A stretch of DNA of 7,007 bases from an uncultured Ellagibacter sp. (GCF_934636505.1 NZ_CAKUAL010000088.1:1-7007); one strand, 5' to 3'. Positions 1-6,650 are shown, counted from the first letter of the stretch. The notes: generated by a model not told the origin, from the sequence alone. Numbers and translations are program-made.

Positions 1-624
1 CAAGCCGCCATGGAAACGCTCGCGATCGTGGCATATACCCAGCCTACGACGCGCGCCCAGGTGGCGAGCGTGCGCGGTGTGAACTCCGACAGCTCCATCA
101 ACTCCCTGGTGGAAAAGGGCCTCGTGCGCGAGGCGGGGACTGCGGACACGCCCGGCAACCCTACGCTTTACGCCACGACGCGCGCGTTTTTGGAGAAGTT
201 CGGCCTGCGCTCCACCGCCGACCTGCCCGACCTTTCCGAGTTCGCCCCCGACGATTCCACGCGCACGCTCATCCGAGAGCGCCTTTCCGCAGCTCACGAG
301 GCAAGCGGCACCGCTCTCGAACGCGATGAGGGCGATGTGCTCGACCGTATCGTCTACGACGACGAGGAAGGCGACATGAGCGGGGCTGTCGCGGGCGAGG
401 CGCTCGTGGGGCATACGGCGCCCGAGTCGCTGTTCTCACAGGATGCGGGTTGCCGCGCGGCTGCGTCGCGCGACGAGGCAGGGGAAGACGGCGAGGAAGA
501 GGGCTTTTCCGGTATGGACGACGGTTCGGCGCAGGAGATGCTTCGCCAGGCCATGGCCCAGGGCTTCGGCGTGGTCGACAAGATCGACTTCAATGAGCTC
601 ACGTTCGAAACGGAAGACGAGTAG
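1..624 (+). CDS. scpB: Segregation and condensation protein B, 5'-truncated by window edge
   Basis: ScpB is the winged-helix partner of ScpA in the SMC-kleisin condensin that compacts and segregates the chromosome. The reading frame is open to base 1, and family homology begins at the first codons (QAAMETLAIVAYTQP, matching the second winged-helix domain), so the ATG at base 10 is internal. About 90-100 N-terminal residues should lie upstream. Visible hallmarks are the TRAQVASVRGVNSD segment, the VREAG/PGNPTLYATT stretch and the FLEKFGLRSTADLPDL ending, all typical of ScpB. Beyond that the protein runs on for roughly 125 residues, rich in Asp and Glu, whereas the B. subtilis protein has about 30 there. 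The tail is probably disordered until a last block (AQEMLRQAMAQGFGVVDKID) that looks helical. The stop codon is 2 bases before the next ATG. ScpA is probably just upstream (inference). Confidence 0.93.
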   Translation, partial: QAAMETLAIVAYTQPTTRAQVASVRGVNSDSSINSLVEKGLVREAGTADTPGNPTLYATTRAFLEKFGLRSTADLPDLSEFAPDDSTRTLIRERLSAAHEASGTALERDEGDVLDRIVYDDEEGDMSGAVAGEALVGHTAPESLFSQDAGCRAAASRDEAGEDGEEEGFSGMDDGSAQEMLRQAMAQGFGVVDKIDFNELTFETEDE

Positions 625-626
625 CT

Positions 627-1445
627 ATGATGCGCCTGCAGAAGTTTCTTGCGCGTGCGGGCGTCGCGTCGCGCCGCCATGCCGAAGAAATCATCGTCGC
701 CGGTCGCGTCACGGTCAACGGGCAGCCTGCTGAGCTGGGGTGCTCGGTCGATCCTGGCAGCGACGAGATTCGTGTCGACGGCGGAGCGCCGGTGCGCCTT
801 GCTGAGGGCGACGTCACGATCATGCTTCATAAGCCCGCAGGCTACGTCACCACAATGGACGACCCTCAGGGCCGTGCCACGGTTGCCGACCTCGTCCCCG
901 TCGATCGGTTCCCGGGGCTGTTCCCCGTGGGGCGCCTCGACCGCGACACGACGGGCCTTCTTCTCTTCACGATCGACGGCGAGCTGGGAAACGCGCTTCT
1001 GCACCCGCGCCGCCATGTGGAGAAACGCTACCTTGCCCTGGTCGAAGGGACGCCCGATGCCAAGGCGCTTGAGCGGTTGCGCCGTGGTGTTGCCCTCTCT
1101 GACGGCATGACGCTTCCCGCTCGTGCCGAGCTTTTGCGGGGCAGCGATGCGCAAAAGGCCGCGCGCGCGATTGGGACGGGCAAGGGTGCGGGCGGCATCA
1201 ACGCCTCGCACACCGGCAAGCGCAGCCGGGCGGTTCGCGAGAAGACGGGGAGCTATGTGCTCGTCGGCTTGCGCGAGGGACGCAAGCGCGAGGTTCGCCG
1301 CATGCTCGAGGCGGTGGGTTATCCGGTCATCGCACTGCATCGCTCTTCCTTCGGTCCGCTTGAGCTGGGAGATTTGCCCCGCGGCTCATGGCGCGAGCTC
1401 ACGGATGTGGAAGTCGGCGAACTGAAGGCCGCGATCTGCTCGTAA
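627..1445 (+). CDS. rluB: RluB/RsuA-family 23S rRNA pseudouridine synthase
   Basis: This enzyme isomerises a uridine in rRNA to pseudouridine. The family is clear, and RluB (23S rRNA) is the likeliest member from its place next to scpB. Residues 1-60 form an S4 RNA-binding domain (MRLQKFLARAGVASRRHAEE, then GRVTVNG). The catalytic motif GRLDRDTTGLLL gives Asp105 as the nucleophile. Further family blocks are LHKPAGYVTT, HVEKRYLALVEG and the C-terminal EGRKREVRRMLEAVGYPV. Length is 272 residues. About 30 of these, near residues 171-208, are a basic Gly/Lys/Arg/Ala-rich insertion between the TLPARAELL strand and the SYVLVGLREG strand, where close relatives are usually short. Start choice is between adjacent ATGs at 627 and 630; GGAAG at 612-616 suits 627. 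The 2-bp gap after scpB implies co-transcription. Assignment to RsuA or RluE rather than RluB cannot be excluded. Confidence 0.9.
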   Translation: MMRLQKFLARAGVASRRHAEEIIVAGRVTVNGQPAELGCSVDPGSDEIRVDGGAPVRLAEGDVTIMLHKPAGYVTTMDDPQGRATVADLVPVDRFPGLFPVGRLDRDTTGLLLFTIDGELGNALLHPRRHVEKRYLALVEGTPDAKALERLRRGVALSDGMTLPARAELLRGSDAQKAARAIGTGKGAGGINASHTGKRSRAVREKTGSYVLVGLREGRKREVRRMLEAVGYPVIALHRSSFGPLELGDLPRGSWRELTDVEVGELKAAICS

Positions 1446-1491
1446 CTGCTAAACTAAACGACTGCTGCCCGGGCGATGAGGACTTGGGCAC

Positions 1492-1501
1492 GAGGAAAAG
1501 G
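1492..1501 (+). promoter_or_regulatory. Ribosome binding site deciding the tyrA start
   Basis: The purine block GAGGAAAAGG ends 7 bases before the ATG at 1509. The earlier in-frame ATG at 1476 is preceded by GCTGCCCGGGCG, with no Shine-Dalgarno match. This favours 1509. Confidence 0.7.
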
Positions 1502-1508
1502 TTTGTGC

Positions 1509-2681
1509 ATGTCTGAAGATACAACAAATAAGGTCCCGCACGGGTTCGACCACATCGCCGTGGTCGGGCTGGGGCTTATCGGCGCGTCGCTTGCGGCTGC
1601 CATCGCAAAATGCGACCCCGACATCGAGGTGTTCGGGGTCGACGTCGATTCGCGAACTTGCGGCGAGGCAATCTCGCGCGGGTGGGTGGCGAACGCCTGC
1701 GCCCCTGAAAGCGAGGCGTTCTCCGATTTCGTGAAAGAGCGTGCCGACCTCGTCGTCTTGGCGACGCCGGTTGCGGCGGTCGACGATTACCTGAGCCTTC
1801 TGCGCGATTGGGATTATCGCGGCGTCGTCACCGACACGCTTTCCACGAAGGCTCACATCCTTGCGGCGACGAAAGAGATTCTGCCGTACCGCCGCAACTA
1901 CGTGCCTGGCCATCCCATGGCGGGTTCGGAGAAAAACGGCATCGACGGTGCCCGCCCCGATCTTTTCGAGGGTGCTAACTGGATTCTGTGCCCCGATGCG
2001 GACACGCCGCCTGAGCATTTCCAGCGCCTGCATGAGCTCATCACGAGCCTGAACGCGCGCGTGGTTGCCATAGCACCTGATGAGCATGATGATTCCATTG
2101 CCGTCGTAAGCCATGTTCCCCACGTTGTTGCCGCCTCGCTCATGCAGTTGGCAAGCCGACATGCCGACGATCAGCAGTCGCTCATGCGCCTTGCGGCGGG
2201 CGGCTTCAAGGATTCCACGCGCATTGCGGCGGGCTCTTCGAAGCTGTGGTGCGGCATCGCGTTCGACAACGCCTGCGCGCTCACGAGCGGTTTGCGCGAG
2301 ATGCAGGGCATCATCGGCGATTTCGCAGACGCCATCGACGCGCACGACCGCGAGGCGACGACGCGGCTTCTCGAGGAGGCGGCACAGGCCCGCCGCGCGC
2401 TGCCTGCCGCTTGGGTTCCCTCGACCGACAAGCTCCTCGAGGTTCGCATTCCCATGTCCGATCGAAAGGGCGTGGTCGCGGAGGTCACCACAATCGCGAG
2501 CTCCGCTGGCTGCAATATCCAATCGATCGAAATCGATCACATCACCGAGGATCGCGCCGTGCTCTCGCTCGTTTTGACCGACGAGGGCGATGTTGGAAAG
2601 CTGTCTGCCCAGCTCATCGGCGCAGGCTTCTCGGTGTCGTTCAATCCGCTCTCCCCGAAGGAGCATATCCATGTCGACTAA
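1509..2681 (+). CDS. tyrA: Prephenate dehydrogenase with C-terminal ACT domain
   Basis: TyrA oxidatively decarboxylates prephenate to 4-hydroxyphenylpyruvate for tyrosine synthesis, normally with NAD. From the chosen start the protein has 390 residues. A Rossmann fold opens with VVGLGLIGAS (glycines 20, 22, 25). The catalytic region GHPMAGSEKNG holds His135, and SHVPHVVA holds a second conserved His202. GGFKDSTRIA (231-240) and LW are further family signatures. Residues about 308-380 form an ACT domain (LEVRIPMSDRKGVVAEV), usually the site of amino-acid feedback, here plausibly tyrosine. The common TDVGSVK loop reads TDTLSTK. An in-frame ATG at 1476 would add 11 residues (MRTWARGKGLC) unlike the family and lacks a ribosome site, whereas 1509 is preceded by GAGGAAAAGG. 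The 3' end overlaps aroA by 11 bases, consistent with coupled expression of two aromatic-pathway enzymes. Confidence 0.94.
   Translation: MSEDTTNKVPHGFDHIAVVGLGLIGASLAAAIAKCDPDIEVFGVDVDSRTCGEAISRGWVANACAPESEAFSDFVKERADLVVLATPVAAVDDYLSLLRDWDYRGVVTDTLSTKAHILAATKEILPYRRNYVPGHPMAGSEKNGIDGARPDLFEGANWILCPDADTPPEHFQRLHELITSLNARVVAIAPDEHDDSIAVVSHVPHVVAASLMQLASRHADDQQSLMRLAAGGFKDSTRIAAGSSKLWCGIAFDNACALTSGLREMQGIIGDFADAIDAHDREATTRLLEEAAQARRALPAAWVPSTDKLLEVRIPMSDRKGVVAEVTTIASSAGCNIQSIEIDHITEDRAVLSLVLTDEGDVGKLSAQLIGAGFSVSFNPLSPKEHIHVD
2658..2663 (+). promoter_or_regulatory. Ribosome binding site of aroA
   Basis: AAGGAG lies 7 bases before the ATG at 2671, inside the last codons of tyrA. It supports this start over the longer open frame reaching back to 2590, and explains why a low-complexity N-terminal leader is translated. 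Confidence 0.8.
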
Positions 2682-4065
2682 CGAACAACCGGCGTCCTCC
2701 GTGTGCGGTGACGCTGCAGCACACGCCGAGCCCGCAGATGTAACAACCAGGCAGACAACCCTCATCGAGCCGCTCGCCCGTCCGCTGTCCGGTGCGGTTC
2801 GCGTTCCTGGCGACAAGTCGATTTCGCATCGCTCGGTGCTCTTCTCCGCGATGGCCGAAGGCACTTCGCATGTGTCCGGCGTGCTCGACTCCGCCGATGT
2901 GCGCTCCTCCATCGGCGCCGTGCGCGCTCTGGGCGCCGAGGCCAACCTCGAAAAGCAGCCCGACGGAAGCCTTGCGGGCGACATCCGCGGCTGGGGCGGC
3001 TTAGGCCCTTCGCAGCCGGAGGGCGTCATCGACTGCGGCAACTCCGGCACGACGGTTCGCCTGCTCATGGGCGTGCTCGCGCCATGGGACATCACCGTCG
3101 AGCTCACGGGCGACGATTCTCTTCGCCGCCGTCCGATGCGCCGGATCGCGGCCCCGCTCGAGCTGATGGGCGCTCGGTTCGCCCCGGAAGGCGCGACGAC
3201 GCTCCCGCTCTCCATTACGGGAACGCGCGATCTCGCTGCGATTTCCTACGACTCGCCGGTTGCTTCCGCCCAGCTGAAGACGGCGATTCTGCTCGCCGGC
3301 ATCTTCGCATCGGGCATGACGAGCGTTCGTGAGCCGGCGCCCTCGCGCAATCACACCGAGCTCATGCTCCCCGGCTTCGGCGTCGACGTCGAAGCGGCGC
3401 CAGGGGAGGCTTCCGTCGTTGGTGGGCAGAGCCTTCACGCCTGCGACGTCGACGTGCCGGGCGACCCCTCGTCTGCGGCGTTCATGGCGTGCGCGGCGGC
3501 TCTTCGTCCCGATAGCGCGATCGATATCGAGAACGTGAGCTTGAACGAGGCGCGTATCGGCTTCGTGCGGGTGCTCGAGCGCATGGGCGCCGACATCACC
3601 CTGAAGCCGACGGGCAGCGCGGGGGAGGAACCTTGCGGCACCATCTCGGTTTCCTACGTCGAGCATCTGCGCTCGTGTGAGGTTGCGGGGCGCGAGATCG
3701 CCTCGCTCGTCGATGAGATTCCCGTGCTTGCCCTTGTGGCTGCCCACGCGGAAGGCACGACGGTCTTTCACGAGGTGGGAGAGCTGCGCGTGAAGGAGAC
3801 CGACCGTCTCGCGGCCATCTTGGAGGGACTTTCCAAGCTTGGCGTGCGCGCGTGGGCCGAAGGCGATGACCTGCATATCGAGGGCAAGCCGGGTCTCGTC
3901 GCGCCCGAGGGGCTCGTGTTCGATTCCCTGGGCGACCATCGTCTTGCGATGACCTGGTCGCTTGTTGGCTTCACGGGAGCCCATCCCGTGTCTATCCGTG
4001 ATTTTGAGGCAGTTCGCGTAAGCTATCCGAGCTTTCGCGCCGATATTGAAAGGCTGGCGAAATGA
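2671..4065 (+). CDS. aroA: 3-phosphoshikimate 1-carboxyvinyltransferase (EPSP synthase)
   Basis: EPSP synthase transfers the enolpyruvyl group of PEP to shikimate 3-phosphate, the penultimate step to chorismate. The protein has 464 residues. Signatures in order are VPGDKSISHR (45-54), DCGNSGTTVRLLMG (121-134), GDDSLRRRPMRRI (147-159), SAQLKTAILLAG (199-210), SRNHTELML (225-233), GDPSSAAF (264-271), LVDEIPVLAL with the expected catalytic Asp348, ELRVKETDR (371-379) and GDHRLAM (421-427). Gly126 sits where glyphosate-tolerant CP4-type enzymes carry Ala, so nothing suggests that tolerance mechanism. The loop has Leu131 where E. coli has Pro101, as in Bacillus-type enzymes. Homology starts near residue 31; the first 30 residues are low-complexity (Ala, Thr, Ser, Asp) and look like a disordered leader. 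The ATG at 2671 lies inside the end of tyrA, behind a strong AAGGAG. The stop overlaps the cmk start as ATGA. Confidence 0.96.
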   Translation: MSTNEQPASSVCGDAAAHAEPADVTTRQTTLIEPLARPLSGAVRVPGDKSISHRSVLFSAMAEGTSHVSGVLDSADVRSSIGAVRALGAEANLEKQPDGSLAGDIRGWGGLGPSQPEGVIDCGNSGTTVRLLMGVLAPWDITVELTGDDSLRRRPMRRIAAPLELMGARFAPEGATTLPLSITGTRDLAAISYDSPVASAQLKTAILLAGIFASGMTSVREPAPSRNHTELMLPGFGVDVEAAPGEASVVGGQSLHACDVDVPGDPSSAAFMACAAALRPDSAIDIENVSLNEARIGFVRVLERMGADITLKPTGSAGEEPCGTISVSYVEHLRSCEVAGREIASLVDEIPVLALVAAHAEGTTVFHEVGELRVKETDRLAAILEGLSKLGVRAWAEGDDLHIEGKPGLVAPEGLVFDSLGDHRLAMTWSLVGFTGAHPVSIRDFEAVRVSYPSFRADIERLAK

Positions 4066-4736
4066 TCGTCGCAATCGATGGCCCCTCGGGGGCAGGCAAG
4101 TCAACCGTCGCTAAGGCAGCGGCAAAGCGGCTCGGGTTCTCGTGCCTTGACACGGGGGCGATGTACCGCGCCATCGCGTGGAAGGCGCTCGCCGACGGCG
4201 TTTCCTTCGACGACGCCGATGCGCTCGGCGCGATCGCGCGCGACAACGAAATCGAGTTCGGGCACGTCGAGGGCGACCCCGTTCCCCGTCGCGTCTTCAT
4301 TTCGGGCACGGAGGTGACCGATGCCATCCGCACGTCCGAAATCGACCGCGCCGTGGGGCCTGTTGCCGCCGTTCCCGCAGTTCGCGAGGCACTTGTTGCC
4401 CAACAGCAACGCATCGGTCGCGCGGGCGACTACGTGGTCGAGGGCCGCGACATCGGCACGGTCGTTTTCCCCGAGGCACCCGTGAAGGTGTTCCTCACGG
4501 CAAGCGCGGAGGAGCGTGCAACTCGCCGCGTCAAGCAGAACGAGGAGCGTCACGTGGGTTCGACGAACTACGAGGAGGTTCTCGCCGACATCAAGAAGCG
4601 CGACGAGATCGATTCCTCGCGCGCCGCGTCGCCCCTCAAGCCGGCGGAAGACGCCGTGCATCTCGATTCCACCGGCAAAACCATCGAGGAAATCATCTCC
4701 TTCATCTGCTCGCGTGCCGAGCAGGCTCAGGGGTAA
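4062..4736 (+). CDS. cmk: Cytidylate kinase
   Basis: Cmk phosphorylates CMP and dCMP with ATP, recycling CMP released by RNA turnover and phospholipid synthesis. Its 224 residues match the usual bacterial length. The P-loop GPSGAGKST lies at 7-15, followed by CLDTGAMYRA (28-37). The CMP-binding region includes the SEIDRAVGPVAAVPAVREAL block (92-111). VVEGRDIGTVVFPEA (125-139) and the KRDEIDSSRAASPLKPAEDA segment (179-198) are both diagnostic; the latter carries the lid Arg and the Asp/Ser/Arg residues that read the base and sugar. No key residue appears to be missing. The ATG shares its last bases with the aroA stop (ATGA), indicating translational coupling; a weak GAAAGG lies 8 bases upstream. 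An 81-bp spacer separates it from plsC. Confidence 0.96.
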   Translation: MIVAIDGPSGAGKSTVAKAAAKRLGFSCLDTGAMYRAIAWKALADGVSFDDADALGAIARDNEIEFGHVEGDPVPRRVFISGTEVTDAIRTSEIDRAVGPVAAVPAVREALVAQQQRIGRAGDYVVEGRDIGTVVFPEAPVKVFLTASAEERATRRVKQNEERHVGSTNYEEVLADIKKRDEIDSSRAASPLKPAEDAVHLDSTGKTIEEIISFICSRAEQAQG

Positions 4737-4745
4737 TCGCAAAAT

Positions 4746-4773
4746 GGCGTCCGGCCTTTCGGGGCGGGGCGCC
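4746..4773 (+). other. Stem-loop in the cmk-plsC spacer
   Basis: GGCGTCCGGCC (4746-4756) can pair with GGGCGGGGCGCC (4762-4773) around a loop TTTCGG. The stem has about 10 pairs, including one G-T, and one G/G mismatch. No T-run follows (CAACTTGC), so it is not an obvious terminator. It may stabilise or process the transcript or tune plsC translation; the role is inference. Confidence 0.4.
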
Positions 4774-4801
4774 CAACTTGCAGGGTTCGCGCGCATATTC
4801 A

Positions 4802-4810
4802 AGAGAAAGG
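4802..4810 (+). promoter_or_regulatory. Ribosome binding site of plsC
   Basis: AGAGAAAGG ends 7 bases before the ATG at 4818. plsC therefore has its own initiation signal and does not depend on coupling with the possible small ORF upstream. Confidence 0.65.
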
Positions 4811-4817
4811 GCTGCGC

Positions 4818-5648
4818 ATGAGCGTCTTTCTGCCATACGAGAAGATGTGGGACATGCCGCTCGGGGGCACGTCGACCGAAAAGCAGATTCCCCATTGGTT
4901 TGGGAACATCGTTTGGGCGGTCGTCGCCTTCGTGTTCAAAATCTGCTTCCGCTATCGCGTCGATGGGCGCGAGAACCTGCGGGCATTCAGTAAGAAATCG
5001 GGCGTGCTTCTCGTGGCGAACCACACGTCGTTTCTCGACGTGGCCTGCATGTATATCGCATGCCGTCCCAGCCAGTGGGTACGTCTGCTCGGTCGCGAGA
5101 CGCTCTTCGACAATGCCCGCGGTCTCGCGGGCCAGATTCTCTCGCGCGTCGGCGCATTCCCCATCAAACGAGATGCTGCCGACCGCGTGGCCATCAAGCG
5201 CGCGACGCGCAACCTGAAGAACAACGAGCTCGTCGGCATCCTCCCCGAGGGGACGCGCCGCGGCAAGGGAACCAAGAAACCCGAGATCCACTCCGGCGCC
5301 GCGTTCATCGCGAAGATGGGGCATGCGCCTATCCTCCCTATGACCGTTCGCAACGCCGAGTACGTGAAGCAGAAGGGCAAGTTCTTCCGCTTCCCCAAGA
5401 TCACGATGGAATTCGGTTTGCCCCTGCTCGTCAGCGATTTCGATTTCCTCCCCAAGGAAGACCGCCTGGAGGGATGCACGTGGTACGCGATGCGCGAGTG
5501 CTTTGCCCTCTCCCAGCGCGTGCCGCGCGATGAGGTCGACATGGTGGCGCTGTTCCCCGACGGGCGCGACTTCACGGAGGTGTTCGCGAATCATGTGATT
5601 CCCGAGCATACCCCCGAGGAGATCATCGCGGCGAAGGAGTCGAAATGA
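4818..5648 (+). CDS. plsC: PlsC-family 1-acyl-sn-glycerol-3-phosphate acyltransferase
   Basis: This family acylates lysophosphatidic acid to phosphatidic acid at the inner membrane face. The protein has 276 residues, with one likely hydrophobic membrane segment near 28-44 (FGNIVWAVVAFVFKICF). Acyltransferase motifs are in the canonical order: I, NHTSFLD (68-74, catalytic His69 and Asp74); II, GAFPIKRD (112-119); III, LPEGTRRGKG (142-151); IV, ILPMTV (172-177). The N-terminal 27 residues and roughly 60 C-terminal residues after the core make it longer than many PlsC proteins. AGAGAAAGG (4802-4810) sits 7 bases before the ATG. It ends in an ATGA overlap with ispH. Position after cmk fits the common cmk-plsC-ispH arrangement of Clostridia-like genomes. 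Exact acyl substrate is not determinable, so a related lysophospholipid acyltransferase activity remains possible. Confidence 0.88.
   Translation: MSVFLPYEKMWDMPLGGTSTEKQIPHWFGNIVWAVVAFVFKICFRYRVDGRENLRAFSKKSGVLLVANHTSFLDVACMYIACRPSQWVRLLGRETLFDNARGLAGQILSRVGAFPIKRDAADRVAIKRATRNLKNNELVGILPEGTRRGKGTKKPEIHSGAAFIAKMGHAPILPMTVRNAEYVKQKGKFFRFPKITMEFGLPLLVSDFDFLPKEDRLEGCTWYAMRECFALSQRVPRDEVDMVALFPDGRDFTEVFANHVIPEHTPEEIIAAKESK
5634..5639 (+). promoter_or_regulatory. Ribosome binding site of ispH
   Basis: AAGGAG lies 5 bases before the ATG at 5645, within the last codons of plsC. It fixes the start at the ATGA overlap. Confidence 0.75.
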
Positions 5649-6484
5649 AGGTGACGCGGGCGAAATGCGCGGGAGCATGCTACGGGGTCCAGCGCGCGCT
5701 CAACATGGCGCTTGATACCGTGTCGAAAGGATCGCGCGCCGTCACGCTTGGCCCGCTGATTCACAACCCTCAGGTCGTGGCGCAGCTTGCCGAGCGGGGC
5801 ATCCGCGCTGTCGAAAGCCCCGAGCAAGCCGTCGAAGGCAGCGTTATTATTCGCAGCCATGGTGTTACGCCGCAGGTCAGACGCGAGATAGAGGCACGCG
5901 GGCTTCCCGTGGTCGACGCCACGTGCCCCCATGTCGCCCGTGCGCAGAAGGCGGCGGCGAAGCTTGCTCGCGAATGCGGGCGCGTCGTCGTCGTGGGCGA
6001 GGCGGGCCATCCCGAGGTCGAGGGGCTCGTCGCCTACGCGCGAGAGGCTGGCGGGGAAGTGCTCGTCGCCGGGAGGGCGGCGGACGTGCCGGCAAGCCTT
6101 TTGGGCAAGGTGGGGGTGGTGGTGCAGACCACCCAGACGCGCGAGGCGTTCGAAGAGGTGCTTGCAGCACTTCGAGATCGTGGCGTCGAGTGCGTGGTGA
6201 AGGATACGGTGTGTCTCGCGACGCGCGAGCGGCAGGAATCCGCGGCGGCGCTTGCTCGGGAAGTCGATGCGATGATCGTCATCGGTGGGCGCAACTCATC
6301 GAACACGACCCGTCTTGCCGAGATCTGCTCGTCGGTGTGCGGGAACACGCATCACATTGAGCTCGCTTCTGAGCTCGATCCTGCCTGGTTCGACCAGTGC
6401 ACCGAGGTGGGCATCACAGCTGGTGCGAGCACGCCGGAAGATCAGATCGCCGCCGTCGAGGGGCGCATCGCCAGCTTGGGGTAG
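5645..6484 (+). CDS. ispH: 4-hydroxy-3-methylbut-2-enyl diphosphate reductase
   Basis: IspH is the [4Fe-4S] enzyme that ends the MEP pathway by reducing HMBPP to IPP and DMAPP. The protein has 279 residues. The three cluster cysteines are visible: Cys12 (AGACYGV), Cys94 (DATCPHV) and Cys190 (DTVCLATRERQ). Substrate and catalytic residues are in place: His40 (PLIHNPQ), His72 (RSHGV), His122 and Glu124 (GHPEVEG), QTTQT (161-165), GRNSSNTTRL (215-224) and GASTPE (260-265). The protein stops after the reductase domain; it is not the IspH-ribosomal S1 fusion known from some Clostridia. The start overlaps the plsC stop as ATGA, and AAGGAG (5634-5639) lies 5 bases upstream. It is the last gene of the run. 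Confidence 0.97.
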   Translation: MKVTRAKCAGACYGVQRALNMALDTVSKGSRAVTLGPLIHNPQVVAQLAERGIRAVESPEQAVEGSVIIRSHGVTPQVRREIEARGLPVVDATCPHVARAQKAAAKLARECGRVVVVGEAGHPEVEGLVAYAREAGGEVLVAGRAADVPASLLGKVGVVVQTTQTREAFEEVLAALRDRGVECVVKDTVCLATRERQESAAALAREVDAMIVIGGRNSSNTTRLAEICSSVCGNTHHIELASELDPAWFDQCTEVGITAGASTPEDQIAAVEGRIASLG

Positions 6485-6523
6485 AGCGGACCCTTCTATT
6501 CTTTGAAAGCGTGCGGGCTCGTT

Positions 6524-6574
6524 GAAGGCGCCGCCTCCTGCGCGGCGCTTCTGTCCCACGAGATAGAAGCGCCG
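6524..6574 (+). repeat. Three-arm inverted repeat with mutually exclusive hairpins after ispH
   Basis: Arm A, GAAGGCGCCGC (6524-6534), pairs with arm B, GCGGCGCTTC (6542-6551), leaving one bulged G. Arm B extended to CGGCGCTTCT (6543-6552) also pairs perfectly over 10 bp with arm C, AGAAGCGCCG (6565-6574). A:B and B:C cannot form together. Neither is followed by a T-tract, so neither is a standard terminator. The likely setting is the 3' untranslated region of the operon transcript, where such stems could protect or process the 3' end. The pairings are seen directly; any switching role is inference. Confidence 0.5.
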
Positions 6575-6650
6575 GAGGGTAGCCGCGCATATATAAGCAG
6601 CGTGCCGAAGTGAAATCTCCTCTGCGGGGCGAATGCTGGAGGCGACCGCC

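Larger units (their letters stand above)
4744..4821 (+). other. Candidate 25-codon ORF between cmk and plsC
   Basis: An ATG at 4744 opens a short frame of 25 codons (starting MASGLSGRG, ending RIFKRKGCA). Its TGA at 4819-4821 overlaps the plsC ATG as ATGA. AGGGG at 4729-4733 is 10 bases upstream, a mediocre ribosome site. If translated, it would fill the only uncoupled gap downstream of tyrA with another stop-start overlap. The peptide is basic, with no motif I recognise. A strong hairpin lies directly behind its start codon. It could easily be chance in GC-rich DNA, so treat it as a hypothesis. Confidence 0.2.

Noticed and set aside
354..1340. 328-residue open frame on the minus strand opposite scpB and rluB
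   Set aside because: It is antisense to two well-supported genes and has the low-complexity composition typical of a GC-rich shadow frame.
1446..1508. Possible promoter in the rluB-tyrA spacer (TAAACT at 1450-1455, repeated ACTGCT, palindrome GCCCGGGC)
   Set aside because: No -35 box lies at a suitable distance and the repeats are only 6-8 bases. An internal promoter cannot be supported.
1449..3215. 588-residue open frame on the minus strand opposite tyrA and aroA
   Set aside because: It is Arg/Ala/Asp-rich, matches no family, and lies wholly opposite two unmistakable genes. Long antisense frames are expected in GC-rich coding DNA.
4101..5678. 525-residue open frame on the minus strand opposite cmk and plsC
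   Set aside because: It is a compositional shadow of cmk and plsC, with no recognisable domain and no ribosome site supporting it.
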